Of a stretch of 64,000 bases of DNA, positions 59,092 through 64,000 are shown one piece after another. The notes below the pieces were generated by a model. That model was not told where the DNA came from and made no database searches. It saw only the letters and a list, made by a program, of their open reading frames with translations. Source of the stretch: Niastella soli (GTDB taxonomy: Bacteria; Bacteroidota; Bacteroidia; Chitinophagales; Chitinophagaceae); assembly GCF_017742245.1 (NCBI RefSeq), contig NZ_JAGHKO010000001.1, positions 1,641,061-1,705,060 of the forward strand, given 5' to 3'. The position numbers and the translations under genes were made by a program. Numbering within the stretch: position 1 is the stretch's first letter; each line of letters opens with the position of its first letter.

Positions 59092-60069
59092 TTAAGGAGC
59101 TACATACGCCTGATCTAACAAAGCTGTAACCGCTGTTATCATAGTACAAACCTGGTAGTAAAAGCTTTTATTCACTTTATCGAAGGTGTCGCCGGGCCGG
59201 TGATAGTCGGGATGGTCCTCTACGCCAAAATACAGGTAGGGGATATTATTTTGATAGAAAGGAAAATGATCTGATTGATTGGTCCAGTCTTCGGCTCCTG
59301 GCTTTTGTCCATCATGCCCATAACGAATATAAACCGGCGTATAAGGTTGTATACTGTCAACGTACTTCTTTAACGATGGATAATGATAAATTCCGGTTGC
59401 ATAGATCTCGTTGCTGTCGTTGCGGCTTACCATATCCATATTCACATTCACCAAAACGTTCGATAACGGTACGGGACAATGGGAAACAAAATATTTTGAT
59501 CCTAACAATCCTTTTTCTTCTCCATCAAATGCTACAAAGAGGAGGGAGTGTTTGGGCGGATGCTGTTTAAAATAGGCCATTATTGACAGCAGGGCGGCTG
59601 TGCCGGATGCATTGTCATCAGTACCATAATAGATTTCCCCATTCCGCACTCCCAGGTGGTCATAATGCGCTGTAATAGCGAGATAATTATTTTCATTATT
59701 ACTGCCTTTGATAACACCTATTACATTCGTTCCATGTTTGTTATCATTGCCAAAAGGAAAAGTTTGGAAATAGGTGTCACCGATCCTACCTATTTGCAAT
59801 GAATCAAAAATATGTACTATGTATTCCCGCGCCAGTTGGTTGCCGGGGGTTGTTATTTCCCTACCGGCCATAGTGGCCGATGATAAATAAGCGAGTTGAT
59901 TGACCAGTGCGGTGCTGTCGATATTGTACAACACATTACTGTTACCGGCCTTCTTTTTGAGCTCATTCTGGGGCGGACAGCCGGTGAGCATAGTAGTAGC
60001 TGCCACAATGGTCATTACTGCCATTGTCGCTTTGGTTATTTTTTTTGCAGCGAAAATAAGGTTTAACAT
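59092..60069 (-). CDS. M28 family metallopeptidase lipoprotein
   Basis: The 325-residue protein has a lipobox (MLTGC, Cys31) and the M28 zinc site: His in TAHYDHLG, Asp in GTDDNASG, the catalytic Glu-Glu in FDGEEKGLLGS, an Asp in VNMDMVS, and His in HPDYHRPGD. It is an aminopeptidase of the periplasm or outer membrane, probably acting on peptides. It starts 24 bases after dusB and its stop codon shares its last base with the heptamer repeat. Confidence 0.92.
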   Translation of the reverse strand: MLNLIFAAKKITKATMAVMTIVAATTMLTGCPPQNELKKKAGNSNVLYNIDSTALVNQLAYLSSATMAGREITTPGNQLAREYIVHIFDSLQIGRIGDTYFQTFPFGNDNKHGTNVIGVIKGSNNENNYLAITAHYDHLGVRNGEIYYGTDDNASGTAALLSIMAYFKQHPPKHSLLFVAFDGEEKGLLGSKYFVSHCPVPLSNVLVNVNMDMVSRNDSNEIYATGIYHYPSLKKYVDSIQPYTPVYIRYGHDGQKPGAEDWTNQSDHFPFYQNNIPYLYFGVEDHPDYHRPGDTFDKVNKSFYYQVCTMITAVTALLDQAYVAP

Positions 60070-60093
60070 ATATGGGCATTTATAAAATGCTGC

Positions 60094-61134
60094 TTAACAG
60101 GCGCAGGCGGGTAATTGGTCTTCCGATAAAGGTATAACCTGTCTTTCCAGTACAATACCGCTGAATTTTTCCCTGATCTCATTCAGAATGCTATCCACTT
60201 CAGCCAATGTTTTTACTGTTACCAGCCTGGTACGGAATTCTTTAACGTGCGACAACCCTTTCAGGTAATTGGAATAATGGCGACGCATTTCCAGAATGCC
60301 TACTATCTCACCTTTCCATTCAACCGATTTATGGGCATGGGTGCGGCAAATTTCTACCCGTTCTTCAATAGTAGGCAGGGGCAGCATTTCGCCGGTTTGC
60401 AAAAAATGTTTTATTTCTCTGAATATCCAGGGGTAGCCAATGGCTGCCCGGCCTATCATAACCCCATCAACGCCATAGCGATTTTTATATTCGAGCGCTT
60501 TTTGCGGCGTATCAATGTCGCCGTTACCAAAAATAGGGATGTGAATACGGGGGTTATTTTTTACGGCAGCGATCAGCGTCCAGTCGGCTTCGCCTTTATA
60601 CAGCTGGGCACGAGTGCGGCCATGAATCGTAAGGGCTTTAATACCAACATCCTGCAGACGTTCGGCCACTTCTTCAATATTTTTGCTGTTATCATCCCAG
60701 CCGAGGCGGGTTTTAACAGTAACTGGTAAAGAAGTAGATTTTACCACGGCCGATGTTAAGCGTACCATGGCATCAATATCTTTTAAAACGGCGGCGCCGG
60801 CGCCTTTGCTCACCACTTTTTTAACAGGGCAGCCAAAATTTATATCGACCAGATCAGGTTGAACGGTATCTACGATCCTGGCGCTCAGGGCCATAGCTTC
60901 TTCATCACCGCCAAAGATCTGAATACCAAAAGGGCGTTCAAATTCGTTAAAGTCAAGCTTTGCTCTGCTTTTGATGGCATCGCGGATGAGTCCTTCACTG
61001 GAAATGAATTCGCTGTACATCAAATCGGCACCGTTCTGCTTACAAACAAAACGGAATGGCGGATCGCTTACGTCCTCCATGGGCGCCAGTAGCAGGGGAA
61101 AATCGGGAAGGGAGATGTCAGCGATTCGTACCAT
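60094..61134 (-). CDS. dusB: tRNA dihydrouridine synthase B
   Basis: The 346-residue flavoprotein has LLLAPMEDVSDPPFR at the start, the catalytic Cys in DINFGCPVKKV and the conserved HGRTRAQLYKGEADW. It reduces uridines in the tRNA D-loop using NADPH and FMN. The Cys-rich end (PACAC) is unusual but short. It is the first gene of a pair with the M28 peptidase. A TAAATTTG box on the minus strand at 61181-61188 lies 47 bases before its ATG. Confidence 0.93.
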   Translation of the reverse strand: MVRIADISLPDFPLLLAPMEDVSDPPFRFVCKQNGADLMYSEFISSEGLIRDAIKSRAKLDFNEFERPFGIQIFGGDEEAMALSARIVDTVQPDLVDINFGCPVKKVVSKGAGAAVLKDIDAMVRLTSAVVKSTSLPVTVKTRLGWDDNSKNIEEVAERLQDVGIKALTIHGRTRAQLYKGEADWTLIAAVKNNPRIHIPIFGNGDIDTPQKALEYKNRYGVDGVMIGRAAIGYPWIFREIKHFLQTGEMLPLPTIEERVEICRTHAHKSVEWKGEIVGILEMRRHYSNYLKGLSHVKEFRTRLVTVKTLAEVDSILNEIREKFSGIVLERQVIPLSEDQLPACAC

Positions 61135-61180
61135 GTTGTTTTTGTTTATCTTGCACCTTTTGCAAGAGTTTGCGAAGCTG

Positions 61181-61188
61181 CAAATTTA
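61181..61188 (-). promoter_or_regulatory. -7 box TAAATTTG for dusB
   Basis: Exact minus-strand TAnnTTTG match upstream of dusB. No -33 TTG was seen. Confidence 0.5.
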
Positions 61189-61215
61189 CATACTAATCTT
61201 TGTTTACACCAGCCT

Positions 61216-62121
61216 ATGAGCCGTCATTTAAGTATAAAAAAACCCTGGTCGCAATTGGGAGCTTTGCTTGGCATTTTTTGCATGATGTTCATTTTATCCG
61301 GGGCTGTTTCAATGATAATATATGCAGTCGGTGGTATTAAAAGCGCTGACTTCAATAATGTTCACTTTGTTAATGTTGCAAAAGTTATACAGGCAATATC
61401 TTCCATTCTGTTATTCATAGTACCGCCTTTTCTGTTTGCCCGTTTTTCCTTCACCGGCAATTATGGTTACTTTTTAGGATTCAGGAACGCTGAAAAGTCA
61501 AACATGTACATGCTTGCCATCCTGGGTATTATACTGGCTATGCCATTTGTTATCTGGCTGGGTCATCTTAATGAAATGATCCCCCTGCCGGAGAATTTAA
61601 CAAAGATGGAAGAAGAAACAGTGAAACAACTGATGGCCATTCTTAAAGTAAGAAGCGTTTGGGATATTGTGATAAATGTTTTTGTTATTGCCTTATTACC
61701 GGCTATTGGCGAAGAACTGTTTTTCAGGGGAGCACTGCAACGAATTGTAATTCAGTTAACCCGTAATCCCTGGGTTGGTATTATTTTAACGGCTGTTTTG
61801 TTCTCTGCGTTACACTTCCAGTTTTCTGGTTTTCTGCCACGTATGTTCCTGGGTATTGTTTTGGGGGCCTTCTACTGGTTCAGTGGAAGTATTTATACAA
61901 GTATGATTGCGCATTTTGCCAACAATGCGGTGCAGGTTATAGCCGCCTCATATGCACCTAAGTTTGTTGAAAAGAACCCTCAAACGCCGGTACTGGCTGC
62001 CATGGCCAGTGGTATTGTGGTTTGGGCCATCCTGTGGTATTTTCAAAAACAGTCTACGGTTACCTATTCCAAAGTGTACGAGACCGATGAACTTACTTCT
62101 ACCAATCAATTCATAGCATAA
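61216..62121 (+). CDS. CPBP family intramembrane protease
   Basis: The 301-residue protein has about eight hydrophobic segments and the CPBP motif: the Glu-Glu of IGEELFFRGALQ (about 171-182), the FSALHF motif, and the HFANNAVQ motif. These residues form the active site of the CaaX-type or glutamic intramembrane peptidases. The substrate is unknown. The gene is followed 18 bases later by cdsA, and the pair may be co-transcribed. Confidence 0.9.
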   Translation: MSRHLSIKKPWSQLGALLGIFCMMFILSGAVSMIIYAVGGIKSADFNNVHFVNVAKVIQAISSILLFIVPPFLFARFSFTGNYGYFLGFRNAEKSNMYMLAILGIILAMPFVIWLGHLNEMIPLPENLTKMEEETVKQLMAILKVRSVWDIVINVFVIALLPAIGEELFFRGALQRIVIQLTRNPWVGIILTAVLFSALHFQFSGFLPRMFLGIVLGAFYWFSGSIYTSMIAHFANNAVQVIAASYAPKFVEKNPQTPVLAAMASGIVVWAILWYFQKQSTVTYSKVYETDELTSTNQFIA

Positions 62122-62139
62122 AAATAAGTGCTTTCACAT

Positions 62140-63036
62140 ATGGCGCTCAATGTAAAAACATTTAAAACCAGATCGCTTACCGCAGCGGTATTTGTAGTAG
62201 TAATGCTTACCGGACTGCTATGGAACCACTGGAGTTTTTTTGTATTGTTCTCTATTGTTCATTTTGGTTGCTGGACTGAATACCAGAAACTGGTTGGATT
62301 AATTGACCCTGATTATACTTCAATTACTCCTTTTCATAAATATGGCGTGAAATTGGCAGGGTGGTGCATCGTGTTGTATTTCACCAACGACCAGTTCAAC
62401 ATTTTCGGCTTGCCGTTGCATGAGATTGGCTGGTTCCTTGGGTTGTTGTTCTTATTTATTCTACCCATTGTAGAGTTGTTATTTGCGAAGGAAATAAAAC
62501 TAAAGAACATCGGTTATTCCGCATTAGGACTGGTATACATTTCTTTATCGTGGGGTTTGATGATGGATTTGCGTTGTTCTTTTATTCCTCCAAGCAAGGA
62601 AGCGTTATTGATAAATCCGGATAGCTGGCAAAAGCTGATGCCCATTGCGATCATCGTTTCCATCTGGATCAATGATACCATGGCATACATTGTTGGATCA
62701 TTGATTGGGAAAACGCCTTTTTCAAAGATCTCTCCCAAAAAAACCTGGGAGGGTACCATTGGTGGCGCTATTCTGTGTGTAGCGGTGATTGCATTGTTGG
62801 GAAATTTTACGGCACCTGCTTATGGCCTTAGTATAGGTCACTGGATTGCCATTGCTGCCATTGCTGCTGTAGTAGGTACGGCGGGTGATTTGCTGGAAAG
62901 CAAATTGAAAAGGGTGGCCAATGTAAAAGACAGTGGGCATATTATGCCAGGCCATGGAGGTTTTTTAGACAGGTTCGATTCATTATTGTTAGCAATCCCA
63001 TTTGTTTGGTTATATATTCAACTGGCACTAAAATGA
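62140..63036 (+). CDS. cdsA: Phosphatidate cytidylyltransferase
   Basis: The 298-residue membrane protein has about seven hydrophobic segments and the CdsA signature at the C-terminus: GDLLESKLKRVANVKDSGHI and PGHGGFLDRFDSLL. It makes CDP-diacylglycerol from phosphatidate and CTP. ATG 62140 was chosen over GTG 62128. It overlaps the next gene by four bases (ATGA). The psd gene follows the lipoprotein, so this locus serves phosphatidylethanolamine synthesis. Confidence 0.94.
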   Translation: MALNVKTFKTRSLTAAVFVVVMLTGLLWNHWSFFVLFSIVHFGCWTEYQKLVGLIDPDYTSITPFHKYGVKLAGWCIVLYFTNDQFNIFGLPLHEIGWFLGLLFLFILPIVELLFAKEIKLKNIGYSALGLVYISLSWGLMMDLRCSFIPPSKEALLINPDSWQKLMPIAIIVSIWINDTMAYIVGSLIGKTPFSKISPKKTWEGTIGGAILCVAVIALLGNFTAPAYGLSIGHWIAIAAIAAVVGTAGDLLESKLKRVANVKDSGHIMPGHGGFLDRFDSLLLAIPFVWLYIQLALK

Positions 63037-63668
63037 AATTTTACCCATTGATCATTACCCTGATTTACATTTTATTAAGCTGTGCCCCCGCACCTAAAGA
63101 AGTTCCGGTACCCTTGCTGGAATTCAAGCCCGGTATGATTGATAAAAAATTGTACAAAGGCAAGATAAAAGATGGCAAACACTGGAAAGACAGTCGCGGT
63201 GAAAACATTGTGATACTTACACAAACCGGTGTTTACTGGTCCAACGTCTACGATGCTACCCGGGGCGCAAAAATATTTGCGTATCACTTCATAAAAGCGG
63301 CCGACAATTCGTTTAAAGAAATAGGGAAAATAAGTGAAGTGGTGGAAGAGTGTGCTTTTGAGGTGAAGTGCGATTTCTTTTACAATTCCCTTTCCATTAC
63401 CGATCTCGATGGGGATGGTATTGCCGAGGTGGGCTTTATACTTTATAAGGGGTGCAAATCAGAACCTGGTCCTGAGGAAAAGAAACTGGTGTTTTATGAA
63501 GGCAAAGACCTGTACACGATAAAGGGAACTACCTCTGTGATAAAAGGAGCTGAAAAGCTGGGTGGCGAAAAGGTGGTGGAAAAGAAATTTGGAGAAGCGC
63601 CGGACGCATTCCTGGAGTTTGCCAACAAACAATGGAATAAATTTGGTGTTTCAATGGCGGTTAAATAA
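63033..63668 (+). CDS. Hypothetical lipoprotein
   Basis: The 211-residue protein has a lipoprotein signal (ILLSC, Cys18). It contains one EF-hand-like or FG-GAP-like stretch, ITDLDGDGIAEVGFI (near residue 126), and a run of strands around it. I do not recognise the family. It overlaps cdsA by four bases (ATGA), so its translation is likely coupled to cdsA. It lies between cdsA and psd, which suggests an envelope role. Confidence 0.78.
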   Translation: MKFYPLIITLIYILLSCAPAPKEVPVPLLEFKPGMIDKKLYKGKIKDGKHWKDSRGENIVILTQTGVYWSNVYDATRGAKIFAYHFIKAADNSFKEIGKISEVVEECAFEVKCDFFYNSLSITDLDGDGIAEVGFILYKGCKSEPGPEEKKLVFYEGKDLYTIKGTTSVIKGAEKLGGEKVVEKKFGEAPDAFLEFANKQWNKFGVSMAVK

Positions 63669-63721
63669 TTGTTAACCGTAGTGCGAGACTATTTTGTAAT
63701 TTTAGCCCCTAAAATTTTTAA

Positions 63722-64000
63722 ATGACCATTCATAAAGAAGGCTACAAGAGTATATTGATCAGCGCGATAATTTTTGCTATTATTAACCTGGCATCGTTTC
63801 GTTTTTTCAGCCCTTCCATGGCCTGGTTAACCTGGTTAATATTTATACTTACTCTTGGCCTGGTGTTTTTCATTATTTCTTTCTTCCGGGTGCCTAATCG
63901 CAAACTCACCCAGGGCAGCAACCTGGTTATTGCGCCAGCTGATGGTAAAGTAGTGGTTATTGAAGAAGTGTATGACGAAGAGTATTTTAAAGACAAAAGA
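63722..64000 (+). CDS. psd: Phosphatidylserine decarboxylase family protein (partial, C-terminus off the window)
   Basis: 93 codons are visible, from ATG 63722 to the window edge. The start MTIHKEGYKSILISAI, two hydrophobic segments and then FRVPNRKLTQGSNLVIAPADGKVVVIEE match the N-terminus of Bacteroidota phosphatidylserine decarboxylases (the beta-chain start). The pyruvoyl-forming Ser lies outside the window. It would make phosphatidylethanolamine, after cdsA makes the CDP-DAG precursor. Confidence 0.9.
   Translation, partial: MTIHKEGYKSILISAIIFAIINLASFRFFSPSMAWLTWLIFILTLGLVFFIISFFRVPNRKLTQGSNLVIAPADGKVVVIEEVYDEEYFKDKR

Overview
The window comes from a Bacteroidota chromosome, most likely family Chitinophagaceae (Niastella/Chitinophaga-like). 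Support for this: SusC/SusD genes behind an ECF sigma factor and FecR, a GldC gliding protein, a PorG-like protein, DUF4290, DUF2911, DUF2400 and four-helix-bundle families, and repeated -7 boxes of the Bacteroidota form TAnnTTTG instead of sigma-70 -10 boxes. I found no rRNA or tRNA gene, transposase, phage gene or CRISPR array. Both ends cut a gene: a flavin reductase at the left and a phosphatidylserine decarboxylase at the right.

Layout. 1-1811: end of an aromatic-degradation-type operon (fumarylacetoacetate hydrolase family plus flavin reductase). 1972-9222: a secreted beta-lactamase-fold serine hydrolase, a GH9-deacetylase fusion, a fatty acid desaturase and hydroxylase pair, a GNAT-like protein and a small conserved protein. 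9431-21146: an outer membrane receptor, DUF2400, a transsulfuration enzyme, two small related secreted proteins, two DUF2911 genes with asnB, ACP phosphodiesterase and a deoxyhypusine-synthase-like enzyme. 21373-29929: an LTA-synthase-like phosphotransferase, a His/Arg-rich repeat protein, rpiB, tatC, a CNNM/CorC protein, gmk, murA and DUF4290.

30522-44129 is the housekeeping core: gldC, yqeY, cvpA, a hydrolase, then the envelope cluster CBS protein, POTRA barrel, nadK, porG-like, uppS, bamA, two skp/ompH genes and murI, followed by rpmH, rnpA and yidD. Here undecaprenyl-PP synthesis, D-glutamate supply, outer membrane protein assembly and its periplasmic chaperones lie side by side. 44249-53359: a lipoprotein, superoxide dismutase, and a nutrient-uptake locus (DUF1080 protein, ECF sigma, FecR, STN-containing SusC, SusD) built like a cell-surface signalling system. 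53521-64000: tadA, a GntP permease, a repeat-rich 750-base gap, an aldehyde dehydrogenase, a glutathione peroxidase, a four-helix-bundle gene boxed by inverted heptamer repeats, an M28 peptidase, dusB, a CPBP protease, cdsA, a lipoprotein and psd; cdsA and psd are both steps of phosphatidylethanolamine synthesis.

The strongest leads are the four-helix-bundle unit at 58565-59092, which lies between a 30-base perfect inverted repeat and abuts the stop codons of both neighbours; the natural Asp in place of the fosfomycin-target Cys of MurA; promoter boxes ending 3-4 bases before start codons (leaderless mRNA candidates); and the repeat mosaic at 55440-56003.
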